Source of the DNA: Moraxella bovis
GTDB taxonomy: Bacteria > Pseudomonadota > Gammaproteobacteria > Pseudomonadales > Moraxellaceae
DNA length: 64,000 bases
Assembly: GCF_002014975.1 (NCBI RefSeq)
Contig: NZ_MUXV01000022.1
Location: 65,857-129,856, forward strand
Direction: 5' to 3'
In this document: piece after piece, positions 45,473 through 53,468 of the stretch
How positions within the stretch are numbered: the first letter of the stretch is position 1
Layout of the letters: every line of letters begins with the position of its first letter
Made by a program: the position numbers and the translations under genes
Notes under the pieces: model-generated
Told to the model about the DNA's origin: nothing
The model's database searches: none
The model's input: only the letters and a program-made list of their open reading frames with translations

Positions 45473-46435
45473 TTACAAATACCGCCCCACCATGTCCGCC
45501 ATGAGCTTGATATGTAACTCATCGATATTTAGAGCAGGGATATACTCATACGACTTACCGCCAGCGTTGATAAAGTTATCACGGTTCTCCACCGCCAGCT
45601 CTTCTAAGGTCTCCAAGCAGTCAGCAGAAAAAGCAGGGCTTAGCACTTGCACCGACATGCCTTGATTGCCCCATTCAGTCAGAAGCTCATCGGTGTAGGG
45701 TTTTAGCCATTCTTGGGCTCCAAAGCGTGATTGGAAACTTATCGCCCATTCGTGTGTGCCAAGTCCTAGCTCGCTTGCCACTAGCACTGCTGTTTTACGA
45801 CACTCATCGGCATAAGGGTCGCCCTTGTCAGCATAGGGCTTAGGAATGCCGTGAAAGCTCATGAGTAGCCTGTCCGCTCGCCCATGCTGTGCCCAAAATT
45901 TGCGGATACTGTCCGCCAACGCCTGTATGTATAACGGGTGGTCGTGATAATCTCTGGTAAACTGCACGGCGGGCATATTACGCTTTTTCATGCAGTACTC
46001 CGCCACTTTATCAAACACCGCCCCTGTGGTCGTTGCCGAATATTGTGGGTACAACGAAAAGACGATAAAGTCATCATAGCCTTTATCTTGTAAATCCGCC
46101 ATGACCACCTTGATGTTAGGATTGCCATAAGTAGTCGCAGGGACAACAGGGATGTTTTTGCCCTGCTTGGCAAGGTGGTCTTCAAGCAGGCTTGCTTGCT
46201 GTTTTAAAATCGCTAGCAGGGGTGAGCCGTCTTTTGTCCATACGCTTTGATACGCATGAGCGACACGTTTGGGACGGGTGGTTAATACAAACAGATTAAG
46301 GATAATTTGCCAAATAAAGGGTGGAATCTCAATCACCCGAGTATCGGACAAAAACTCACGCAAATAACGGCGAACGCCCTGTGGGGTTGGTTCGTCAGGC
46401 GTGCCTAGATTGACAAGGATAATGGCGGTTTTCAT
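45473..46435 (-). CDS. hemH: Ferrochelatase HemH
   Basis: 320 residues. Inserts ferrous iron into protoporphyrin IX, last step of heme synthesis. N-terminal ILVNLGTPDEPTPQGVRRYL, LMSFHGIPKPYADKGDPY with the catalytic His, and a C-terminal AFSADCLETLEELAVENRD with the conserved Glu. Usual length. Same strand as zipA, 126 bases upstream. Confidence 0.95.
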   Translation of the reverse strand: MKTAIILVNLGTPDEPTPQGVRRYLREFLSDTRVIEIPPFIWQIILNLFVLTTRPKRVAHAYQSVWTKDGSPLLAILKQQASLLEDHLAKQGKNIPVVPATTYGNPNIKVVMADLQDKGYDDFIVFSLYPQYSATTTGAVFDKVAEYCMKKRNMPAVQFTRDYHDHPLYIQALADSIRKFWAQHGRADRLLMSFHGIPKPYADKGDPYADECRKTAVLVASELGLGTHEWAISFQSRFGAQEWLKPYTDELLTEWGNQGMSVQVLSPAFSADCLETLEELAVENRDNFINAGGKSYEYIPALNIDELHIKLMADMVGRYL

Positions 46436-46568
46436 GAATGTTTATCATTTAAAAGTTTAACTTAGTTTATCATTTTTTGGAAAAATTGCGAGAATTATTT
46501 GATAAATTTTATCATTGAGAAATTTAATGAAATTTTAATCATCTTTGGATAATCTCATAAAATCCCAA

Positions 46569-46748
46569 TCACTCATTTTTATCAATCACATGACCCCATT
46601 TGGCATCATAATCCGCTTTTTGCATTTTATAAATTTCAAATACACACAGCTCATCACAGCCATTATCACAGCATTCATAATCTTCGGGCGGTTCGGGTGG
46701 GGGTGGAATGCCGTTTGGGATTTCGGTTTCTAATGAATGGTCGCTCAT
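46569..46748 (-). CDS. Small Oxidored-like domain protein
   Basis: 59 residues, ATG at 46748 with GGAG six bases upstream. The sequence IPPPPEPPEDYECCDNGCDE then LCVFEIYKM has the proline run and clustered Cys (CC..GC..C) of the oxidoreductase-like (PF09791) family, often fused to or near flavoproteins; metal or redox role is suspected only. It ends in DAKWGHVIDKNE. Two longer open frames on the other strand are shadows. Confidence 0.75.
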   Translation of the reverse strand: MSDHSLETEIPNGIPPPPEPPEDYECCDNGCDELCVFEIYKMQKADYDAKWGHVIDKNE

Positions 46749-46858
46749 AATGGTCTCCGCGGTTTAGGTAAATGATTTTTGATAATTGTTTTGATAAATG
46801 GTATTATAACCCCTAATTTAAGCCTTTTTAAACTTTTTAAACAAATAAAAGCCACATC

Positions 46859-47176
46859 ATGAACACCCAAACCGCCCTAACCCATGCCCTAACCGCCCTG
46901 CACCCCACGCACATAACCTTAGATAACGAAAGTCATATGCACGCAGGGTACTTTGACGGTAAAGAGAGTCATTTTAAACTCATCATCGTCAGTGATGAAT
47001 TTGTCGGCAAACGTCTGGCGTCTCGTCATCAGCTTGTCTATGGTTTGGTCAATCCCTATCTGACCACACAAGGCGGTACGGTACACGCCCTTGCCATTCA
47101 CGCCTACACGCCTGATGAATTGGCAAGCCTATCATCTGCCCCAAACAGCCCCAACTGTGCCGGACAAAATAAATAA
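46859..47176 (+). CDS. BolA-family protein
   Basis: 105 residues. Class II KH-like fold of the BolA family: ITLDNESHMHAGYFDGKESH then FKLIIVSDEFVGKRLASRHQ, GLVNPYL and VHALAIHAYTPDEL. The family works with monothiol glutaredoxins in iron-sulfur handling and in stress shape control. No glutaredoxin is nearby. A Ser/Pro/Asn-rich tail of about 15 residues follows the fold. Likely has its own promoter in the 46750-46858 stretch. Confidence 0.88.
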   Translation: MNTQTALTHALTALHPTHITLDNESHMHAGYFDGKESHFKLIIVSDEFVGKRLASRHQLVYGLVNPYLTTQGGTVHALAIHAYTPDELASLSSAPNSPNCAGQNK

Positions 47177-47222
47177 TCCCAGCCTTTATACTTTACACAC
47201 CCTTTTTAAAATAGGTATCTTT

Positions 47223-47615
47223 ATGAAAAAAACACTCATCTTACTGACAGTTGTCGCTGTCGCTCTCACAGGCTGTGCCACCACCAACATCGCTCCCCAA
47301 TACGTCAATCCTGCCAATTATCAAGGCCATGATTGCACCGTTTTACAAAGCGAAGTGGCTCGCATTAGCCAAACCGCCAAAGCCACCGAAAATCAAAACA
47401 TCGGACTGTCCGCCACAGGTATCGGCATTGGTCTTGCTGGCGGTCGTGGCGGTATCTACCCAACCATCAGTGTGGGGGCAGGGCTTGGCAGTGGGGCAAG
47501 ACAAGCCAAAACCAACACCCTAGCCAAACTCTATGGCGAGCATGATGCGATGATTGTCGCCGCCCGCCAAAAAGGCTGTGCTTTTGCTCAAAATGTCAAG
47601 ATTTATGGCGAGTAA
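47223..47615 (+). CDS. Lipoprotein with glycine-zipper-like segment
   Basis: 130 residues from ATG 47223. Signal peptide with lipobox LTGC (ILLTVVAVALTGC). The mature part has DCTVLQSEVARISQTAKATE, then a glycine-rich hydrophobic stretch (IGIGLAGGRGGIYPTISVGA, GLGSG) resembling glycine-zipper segments of membrane-associated lipoproteins, and a C-terminal helix ending in QKGCAFAQNV. Specific role unknown. Confidence 0.8.
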   Translation: MKKTLILLTVVAVALTGCATTNIAPQYVNPANYQGHDCTVLQSEVARISQTAKATENQNIGLSATGIGIGLAGGRGGIYPTISVGAGLGSGARQAKTNTLAKLYGEHDAMIVAARQKGCAFAQNVKIYGE

Positions 47616-47616
47616 T

Positions 47617-47727
47617 TAGAGCGTATCTGCCTTTTATATTTGCAATAAAAAACAAGATTTGGTCATGTAGTTTATTTCTACAATATTTCTAAAATTTACA
47701 TTATGTGATAAAGGCTCAACACGCTCT
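47617..47727. repeat. Short diverged relative of the inverted-repeat element (copy E)
   Basis: TAGAGCGT at the left and ACGCTCT at the right, about 111 bases, with TTGCAATAAAAAACAAGATT and TTGGTCATG inside, resembling the ends of copy A. Relationship is weak and based on ends plus motif order. Confidence 0.4.
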
Positions 47728-47745
47728 GGTTAAAAAGGACTGACC

Positions 47746-48639
47746 ATGCCCTGCGTAAACGCCCCCAACACCCAAAACCTATTTTCCATGATAGGCTTAG
47801 TCATCGGCTGTGTACTGTTTGGGCTTGGCAGTCTGATTGTCGCCCATGTGGATGGCGTGGGGGCGTATGCCATGGCGTTTTGGCGACTGAGTGTGTCGGC
47901 ACTCATATTTTTATCGCTTGCCCTGATATTTCGCCAGCCGTTTCCTAGTTCACGCCGTGAGGTCATCTTGGCACTCATCTCAGGCGGTGCGTTGGGGCTT
48001 GATTTGGGGCTTTGGCATGAGAGCATCTATGCCGTAGGGCCGGGTATTTCTACTTTATTAAATAGCTTGCAGATTTTCTTTTTGGCATTCATCGCCTTTC
48101 TTTGGTTTGGCGAAAAACAGACCAAATTACAACTGTTTAGCCTGGTACTTGCGTCGATTGGCGTGGCACTCATCGCAAGCCCTGAGTTTGCCCACAACTC
48201 GTCCGCTTTGTGGGGTTTTGTGTCGGGGATTTTGTCAGGGGTGTTTTTGGCGGTGTCCATGTCCTTTGTCAGACGCACGCATGAAGTGGCAGATGTGGCG
48301 ATTTTTCCCATGATGACTTTGGTGGGCGTGGGCGGTGCGTTGGCTCTGTTGCCACTCATGCTGATGTTTGATATGAGCAAAATCATGCCAACCACACTGC
48401 CCGAATGGGGCTGGATATTGGTCTATGGGGCGGTCATGCAGTGCATGGCGTGGGGGCTGATTGCGTATTCTATCCCAAAAATCGCCTTGTCTTTGACGGG
48501 GCTGTTGCTTTTGACTGAACCTGTTGCCACGCTCATTATTGATTATTTTTGGCTAGATAAACCAATTAACGCCATGCAATGGGGTGGGGCGTTTTTGGTA
48601 ATGTTTGCCATTTATTTGGGTTCGCCTAGAAAGGGGTAG
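47746..48639 (+). CDS. EamA/DMT-family transporter
   Basis: 297 residues with ten predicted membrane helices in two EamA repeats; WRLSVSALIFLSLALIF in the first half and PVATLIIDYFWLDKPINAMQ in the second are typical. Members export small metabolites such as amino acids or nucleosides; substrate unknown. A 19-base-pair terminator lies after the stop. Confidence 0.85.
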   Translation: MPCVNAPNTQNLFSMIGLVIGCVLFGLGSLIVAHVDGVGAYAMAFWRLSVSALIFLSLALIFRQPFPSSRREVILALISGGALGLDLGLWHESIYAVGPGISTLLNSLQIFFLAFIAFLWFGEKQTKLQLFSLVLASIGVALIASPEFAHNSSALWGFVSGILSGVFLAVSMSFVRRTHEVADVAIFPMMTLVGVGGALALLPLMLMFDMSKIMPTTLPEWGWILVYGAVMQCMAWGLIAYSIPKIALSLTGLLLLTEPVATLIIDYFWLDKPINAMQWGGAFLVMFAIYLGSPRKG

Positions 48640-48644
48640 TTAAA

Positions 48645-48693
48645 AAAACGGCAGTAAATTGGGCAAGGAATTTACCCAATTTACTGCCGTTTT
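48645..48693. terminator. Strong bidirectional terminator
   Basis: AAAACGGCAGTAAATTGGG and CCCAATTTACTGCCGTTTT are perfect complements (19 base pairs) around an 11-base loop, between convergent genes. Confidence 0.9.
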
Positions 48694-48696
48694 GAA

Positions 48697-49173
48697 TTAT
48701 TGCCCCAACACCGTTTTAATCAACTTTTCGGCATTGGCAAGGGTATTTGCCACATCAGATGGCTGTATTTGACTGCCTTTAATCAGCTGATTGGCAGGGG
48801 TGTAGATGACTTGCACTTGTCCGTTTGTTTCGGTGATGAGTACTTTTAAGGGCAGTACCAAGGCAAACCCAGGGTCTTTTTGCATGAGTGGCGTACCTGC
48901 TTTGGGGTTGCCGTAGATAAGGACGGTGGCAGGTTGCATGTTCATGCCAACTTCTTGGGCAGATTTGGCGTGGTCAATGACGGCAAATACGGTCATACCT
49001 TTGCTTTCAATGGTGGATTTTAGGCGATGAACGGTGGTATCAAAATCATAAGAGCTGATTAGGGTGGTGTGAGTCATGGCGGTGGCTTTTGTGGGTTCGT
49101 GAACAGGATTGGTGGTGGCACACGCACCGAGCGATAAGGCTAGGGCGAGCAGGGGTAGGGCGAATATTTTCAT
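48697..49173 (-). CDS. DUF302 lipoprotein
   Basis: 158 residues. Lipobox LGAC near residue 18. From about residue 40, SYDFDTTVHRLKSTIESKGM and VFAVIDHAKSAQEVGM, then ATVLIYGNPKAGTPLMQKDP, match DUF302 proteins, whose role is unknown. Ends with helix ANTLANAEKLIKTVL. Upstream on the minus strand lies the tRNA-Trp promoter region. Confidence 0.88.
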   Translation of the reverse strand: MKIFALPLLALALSLGACATTNPVHEPTKATAMTHTTLISSYDFDTTVHRLKSTIESKGMTVFAVIDHAKSAQEVGMNMQPATVLIYGNPKAGTPLMQKDPGFALVLPLKVLITETNGQVQVIYTPANQLIKGSQIQPSDVANTLANAEKLIKTVLGQ

Positions 49174-49258
49174 GATAATTTCCTAAAAATAAAAATATCC
49201 TAACACTAAATGAGATGAAAAGAAAGCCAAAAATTTTAGTAAAATTTTAAAAAAATAC

Positions 49259-49286
49259 TTGCAAATGCCAAAAATATGTATATAAT
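49259..49286 (+). promoter_or_regulatory. Promoter for tRNA-Trp and secE-nusG
   Basis: TTGCAA, 16-base spacer, TATAAT, 20 bases before the mature tRNA. Confidence 0.75.
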
Positions 49287-49305
49287 AGCAGTCCTTAACA
49301 CCCTT

Positions 49306-49381
49306 AGGCGACTGGCTCAATTGGTAGAGCAGCGGACTCCAAATCCGCAGGTTGGGGGTTCGAGTCCCTCGTCGCCTGCCA
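49306..49381 (+). tRNA. tRNA-Trp (anticodon CCA)
   Basis: 76 bases with encoded CCA end. Acceptor stem AGGCGAC/GTCGCCT, D-arm GCTC..GAGC, anticodon stem GCGGACTCCAAATCCGC with anticodon CCA, T-arm GGGGGTTCGAGTCCCTC. It sits directly before secE, a conserved order. Confidence 0.97.
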
Positions 49382-49438
49382 TCTTTTTATTTCCCCTTTT
49401 TTTAATCATCACTTCCTTATTTTAAGGAAACCTTTTGC

Positions 49439-49948
49439 ATGAGCGACAATAAGAATAATCCCCAAAACGACACCAAAAGCGATTTAGAAACTCGCTTGGC
49501 AGACGCCAAAGCCACTGCCGAGAGTCTACTAAATAAACGCAAAGCCGTTGTCGTCTCCGAAGAAAATGTCGTTGATGTGGCAACCACTCGCTCTGGCGTG
49601 GATATCGTGCTGTGGCTCATCGCCATTGTTGCTTTGATTAGCTCTACACTCATTTCTACCTATTTGCCACGTTATTGGGCACCTGCCACTGAGTCAATCA
49701 CTCAGCTACTTATCACAGCAGGACTTGTATTGTTAGCGGTGATTTGTCTTGCTTTTACCCATCAAGGGCGAGCCTTTAATGTATTGCTAAAAGATGCAGG
49801 CATTGAGCTTCGCCGTGTGACATGGCCGACCAAAAACGAGACCTTTAAATACACATGGCAGGTCATTGTGGTGATGATTATCGTGGGTTTTATCGTATGG
49901 CTACTGGATAATTTATTTAATTATCTGCTTGGGTTTATTTTGCATTAA
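49439..49948 (+). CDS. secE: Preprotein translocase subunit SecE
   Basis: 169 residues. Three predicted membrane helices as in enterobacterial SecE, with the conserved cytoplasmic segment ELRRVTWPTKNETFKYTWQV before the last helix. An additional acidic N-terminus of about 45 residues (NNPQNDTKSDLETRLADAKA) makes it longer than the 127-residue E. coli protein. Clamp of the SecYEG channel. Confidence 0.95.
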   Translation: MSDNKNNPQNDTKSDLETRLADAKATAESLLNKRKAVVVSEENVVDVATTRSGVDIVLWLIAIVALISSTLISTYLPRYWAPATESITQLLITAGLVLLAVICLAFTHQGRAFNVLLKDAGIELRRVTWPTKNETFKYTWQVIVVMIIVGFIVWLLDNLFNYLLGFILH

Positions 49949-49987
49949 TCTTATCTCTTATCGGCTTATATCATTAGGAAAATCATC

Positions 49988-50518
49988 ATGCGTTGGTATA
50001 TCATTCAAGCATTTTCAGGTTATGAAAAACAAGTTCAACGTGCCTTAATTGAACGTATCAAAAGAAGTGAGTTGTCTGAGTATTTCGGTGATGTGCTTGT
50101 GCCGACCGAAGAAGTGATTGAAATGCGTGATGGCAAAAAACGCACTGTTGAGCATAAACTATTCCCAGGTTATGTGCTTATTGAGATGGAAATGCGTGAA
50201 GATACATGGCACGTGGTCAAAGACTGCCCGAATATCTCAGGCTTTATCGGTGGTACCAAAGACCAACCTGCACCCATCACCAAGGTCGAAGCCGACCGCA
50301 TTCTAAACCGTATCAATAAAGGTGCAGACACCCCAAGACCGAAGACCATGTTTGAGCCAGGTGAAGAAGTGCTTATCATTGACGGGCCTTTTGCCGACTT
50401 TAAAGGCATGGTCAAAAAAGTGGATTATGAAAAATCCAAACTGTCTTTGACGGTCAGCGTGTTTAGTCGCCCAACAGACGTTGAGATTGAATTTACAAAA
50501 GTTGAAAAAACAGTTTAA
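49988..50518 (+). CDS. nusG: Transcription elongation factor NusG
   Basis: 176 residues. N-terminal NGN domain RWYIIQAFSGYEKQVQRAL, LFPGYVLIEM and GFIGGTKDQPAPI; C-terminal KOW domain EEVLIIDGPFADFKGMVKK. Links RNA polymerase with Rho or ribosomal S10. Forty bases after secE. Confidence 0.97.
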   Translation: MRWYIIQAFSGYEKQVQRALIERIKRSELSEYFGDVLVPTEEVIEMRDGKKRTVEHKLFPGYVLIEMEMREDTWHVVKDCPNISGFIGGTKDQPAPITKVEADRILNRINKGADTPRPKTMFEPGEEVLIIDGPFADFKGMVKKVDYEKSKLSLTVSVFSRPTDVEIEFTKVEKTV

Positions 50519-50533
50519 TTTTTTATAAAAACC

Positions 50534-50697
50534 TGTTATAATAGTCTTTTAGCTCTGGACAGATGTTCGGGGCTTTTGATTGACAGACAAATCAGCACCG
50601 AGCTGATTGTCATTTAGGTGAATTTGAAAGCATTTTCAGATTTGAACATCATGGGGAGCTATTTTAGCGTTATCACCCACCATTGGAGATTATTCTC
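50534..50697 (+). promoter_or_regulatory. Promoter and leader of the rplK-rplA operon
   Basis: Extended -10 TGTTATAAT with TATAAT at 50537-50542. The 155-base leader has stems such as GATTGACAGACAAATCAGCA/GCTGATTGTC (50576-50610). In E. coli L1 represses this operon through the leader; an L1-like site here is likely but was not mapped. Confidence 0.6.
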
Positions 50698-51129
50698 ATG
50701 GCAAAGAAGATTGATGGCTACATCAAGCTACAAGTGCCTGCTGGCAAAGCAAATCCATCCCCACCTATCGGTCCTGCTTTGGGTCAAAAAGGCGTGAACA
50801 TCATGGCGTTCTGTAAAGAATTTAACGCCGCTTCTGCAAACATCGAACCAGGTCTGCCAATTCCTGTGGTTATCACCGTATTTAATGACAAGTCATTTAC
50901 GTTTGTGATGAAGTCACCACCTGCGGCAGTATTGCTACGTAAAGCAGCTGGCATTGCCAAAGGTTCTGCTGTTCCTAACAAAACCAAAGTTGGTACAGTA
51001 ACTCGTGCTCAACTAGAAGAAATCGCCAAAACCAAAGAAGCGGATTTGACCGGTGCTGACCTAGACGCAGCGGTACGTACCATCGCTGGTACTGCTCGCT
51101 CAATGGGTCTTAATGTGGAGGGTGTATAA
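50698..51129 (+). CDS. rplK: 50S ribosomal protein L11
   Basis: 143 residues from ATG 50698 (GGAG nine bases upstream); an in-frame earlier start is an artefact. [36 protein letters not shown], and [19 protein letters not shown] are conserved L11 blocks. Binds the GTPase centre of 23S rRNA. Its stop overlaps rplA (TAATG). Confidence 0.97.
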   Translation: MAKKIDGYIKLQVPAGKANPSPPIGPALGQKGVNIMAFCKEFNAASANIEPGLPIPVVITVFNDKSFTFVMKSPPAAVLLRKAAGIAKGSAVPNKTKVGTVTRAQLEEIAKTKEADLTGADLDAAVRTIAGTARSMGLNVEGV

Positions 51130-51830
51130 TGGCTAAGCTAACCAAGCGTCAAAAGCTAATTGCTGAAAAAGTAGATAGCAACAAACTATACACCATTGAA
51201 GAAGCGGTTGAGGTTCTAAACAGCCTACCTGCCTCTAAATTCAAAGAGTCTATCGACATCGCCATCAACCTAGGTGTTGACCCACGTAAATCAGACCAAG
51301 TGGTTCGTGGTGCGACCAACCTACCTGCTGGTACTGGTAAAACCAAACGTGTTGCGGTATTTGCCCAAGGCGCTGCTGCTGACGCCGCTAAAGAGGCAGG
51401 TGCGGACGTTGTTGGCTTTGAAGACCTAGCAGAAAGCATTAAAGCCGGCAACCTTGACTTTGATGTGGTCATCGCTTCTCCTGATGCGATGCGTGTTGTT
51501 GGTCAGTTGGGTACTGTATTGGGTCCACGTGGCTTAATGCCAAACCCAAAAGTTGGTACAGTCACTGCCGATGTTGCTACTGCGGTTAAAAACACCAAAG
51601 CAGGTCAGGCTCAGTATCGTGTAGATAAAGCAGGTATTATCCATGCTTCTATCGGTCAAGTAGGCTTTACTGGTGAGCAAATCGAGCAAAACGCAACTGC
51701 TCTACTAAATGACCTAAAACGTGCTAAACCAGCAACTTCTAAGGGTATTTATATCAAGAAGATTACGCTATCTAGCACCATGGGTCCTGGTCTTGCCATT
51801 GACCCAGTACCACACCGTGCCAACAAATAA
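51129..51830 (+). CDS. rplA: 50S ribosomal protein L1
   Basis: 233 residues. [39 protein letters not shown], and [20 protein letters not shown] with PNPKVGTVT are typical. Forms the L1 stalk and is a translational repressor of the L11 operon. One-base overlap with rplK stop. Confidence 0.97.
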   Translation: MAKLTKRQKLIAEKVDSNKLYTIEEAVEVLNSLPASKFKESIDIAINLGVDPRKSDQVVRGATNLPAGTGKTKRVAVFAQGAAADAAKEAGADVVGFEDLAESIKAGNLDFDVVIASPDAMRVVGQLGTVLGPRGLMPNPKVGTVTADVATAVKNTKAGQAQYRVDKAGIIHASIGQVGFTGEQIEQNATALLNDLKRAKPATSKGIYIKKITLSSTMGPGLAIDPVPHRANK

Positions 51831-51865
51831 TCCTTGATGGATTTGGGCGAAAAATCACAAATTGC

Positions 51866-51893
51866 TTGCTTTTTGAGATTTTTCGCTTATAAT
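51866..51893 (+). promoter_or_regulatory. Promoter for rplJL-rpoBC
   Basis: TTGCTT, 16-base spacer and TATAAT, about 250 bases before rplJ, at the start of the leader. Confidence 0.7.
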
Positions 51894-51954
51894 GGTTCAA
51901 TTTTATGACAAGTTACCCGCATGACTTACTCATAAAAACAAATTTTAAGACATT

Positions 51955-52095
51955 AGCTCAGCACAACGGGTTGTGCTGTCTAAGACCGTAGGTGTTGGTG
52001 GTTATTCTTAAACATCAGCCTAATGAATGGGTAAAATCATTCGCCTACGCAGACGGTGAAAATCTCGCCGTATATTCGGTGCAAGTCCTTATTTA
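51955..52095 (+). ncRNA. Ribosomal protein L10 leader (rplJ leader)
   Basis: A structured 5' region: hairpin GCACAACGGGTTGTGC, then AGACCGTAGGTG pairing with CGCCTACGCAGACGGTG, the signature of the L10 leader where L10(L12) binds to repress its own mRNA. The TAAGACCGTAGG / CCTACGCAGACGG kink-turn-like helix is well conserved. Explains the 316-base gap between rplA and rplJ. Confidence 0.88.
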
Positions 52096-52146
52096 TATTG
52101 GCTTGTAAAATTAATTATCACTTAGTGATAAATATGGAGACAACCC

Positions 52147-52650
52147 ATGGCACTAAATCTTCAAGACAAACAAGCAATTGTTGCTGAAGTAAATGAAGCT
52201 GCCAAAGTTGCCCTATCTGCTGTTGTTGCCGATTCTCGTGGCGTGACAGTGGGTCAGATGACCGAACTTCGTAAACAAGCTCGTGCAGCAGGCGTTGAGA
52301 TGCGTATCGTACGTAACACGCTACTACGTCGTGCCTTAGAAGGTACTGACTATGCTTGCATGAATAATGTTTTCGTAGGTCCTACCTTGATTGCATTTTC
52401 AAATGAACACCCAGGTGCTGCGGCACGTCTGTTCAAGGAATTTGCCAAAGGTAATGACAAGTTCGAAATCAAAGGTGCAGCTTTTGAAGGCGAATTTATT
52501 GATGCAAAATCTATTGATAAACTCGCAACCCTACCTACTTACGACGAAGCGATTGCACGTCTGATGGGTACCATGAAAGAAGCCGCAGCGGGCAAACTGG
52601 CTCGTACACTTGCCGCTCTTCGCGACAAAATGGAAGCCGAAGCCGCTTAA
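52147..52650 (+). CDS. rplJ: 50S ribosomal protein L10
   Basis: 167 residues. [55 protein letters not shown], and a C-terminal helix for L7/L12 dimers ([20 protein letters not shown]). Base of the L12 stalk; autoregulates through the leader. Confidence 0.97.
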   Translation: MALNLQDKQAIVAEVNEAAKVALSAVVADSRGVTVGQMTELRKQARAAGVEMRIVRNTLLRRALEGTDYACMNNVFVGPTLIAFSNEHPGAAARLFKEFAKGNDKFEIKGAAFEGEFIDAKSIDKLATLPTYDEAIARLMGTMKEAAAGKLARTLAALRDKMEAEAA

Positions 52651-52722
52651 TCTTAGACATCGGTTATCGCTTTTATTTAATCAAACTTTTTATTCAATCT
52701 TTATTTCATAGGAATAATTGCT

Positions 52723-53097
52723 ATGTCACTAACTAACGAACAAATCTTAGATGCTATCGCAGCTAAATCAGTTATGGAAATCGTTGAGCTTATCTCTGCG
52801 ATGGAAGAAAAATTCGGTGTATCTGCTGCTGCTCTAGCTGCTGCTCCTGCTGCTGGTGGCGACGCTGGCGGTGCTGCCGAAGAAAAAGATGACTTCAACG
52901 TTGTTATCACCTCTGGTGGCGACAAGAAAGTTGCTGTTATTAAAGTAGTGCGTGAAGTTACCGGTCTAGGTCTAAAAGAAGCCAAAGACCTAGTTGAAGG
53001 TGCACCACAAACTATTAAAGAAGGTGCTTCTAAAGCTGAGGCTGAAGAGCTTAAGAAGAAACTTGAAGAAGCCGGTGCTTCTGTTGAACTTAAATAA
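52723..53097 (+). CDS. rplL: 50S ribosomal protein L7/L12
   Basis: 124 residues. N-terminal dimerisation domain ([20 protein letters not shown]), Ala/Gly-rich hinge around residues 37-52, C-terminal domain with [20 protein letters not shown] and [13 protein letters not shown]. Recruits translation GTPases. Followed by an attenuator before rpoB. Confidence 0.97.
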   Translation: MSLTNEQILDAIAAKSVMEIVELISAMEEKFGVSAAALAAAPAAGGDAGGAAEEKDDFNVVITSGGDKKVAVIKVVREVTGLGLKEAKDLVEGAPQTIKEGASKAEAEELKKKLEEAGASVELK

Positions 53098-53165
53098 TCT
53101 AAGTTTAACCGCTTAACTCATTTTTCTTAGATTGATAATCATCAATTTAATACAAGAAATTTGAT

Positions 53166-53202
53166 AAAAACTCCATTTTGTTATTGCAAGATGGGGTTTT
53201 TT
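53166..53202 (+). terminator. Attenuator between rplL and rpoB
   Basis: AACTCCATTTTG and CAAGATGGGGTT pair around TTATTG and are followed by TTTT. A partial terminator here is typical and sets ribosomal proteins above polymerase. Confidence 0.8.
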
Positions 53203-53212
53203 GCTGTATAAT
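53184..53212 (+). promoter_or_regulatory. Candidate internal promoter for rpoBC, nested in the attenuator
   Basis: TTGCAA (53184-53189, in the loop and right arm of the attenuator), 17-base spacer, TATAAT (53207-53212). The leader to rpoB is then about 250 bases, with no gene. Confidence 0.6.
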
Positions 53213-53468
53213 TGGGTATTTGACCTTTTGTGTTAGCACGGTCTTTTAAGCTGGTGTCAGCACACTTCAAAAAGGACAAACGCTCCCTATGCACAAGCCA
53301 CATTTTTAAAGTTTTTGATAAGCTAAATGCGATATCGTGTTTGGCGTGTTTTTGTGTCTTTGATATTTAAAAATGTAGGGCAAAAAGAGCAGTGGTTGAT
53401 TTTTGAAGGTTGGTAGTTTTCTGGTACTCAATCAGAGTACTTTTCTTAGTTTAACGTAAGGATTCTTA

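Noticed and set aside
46545..46733. Plus-strand 62-codon frame
   Set aside because: Antisense of the convincing Oxidored-like gene.
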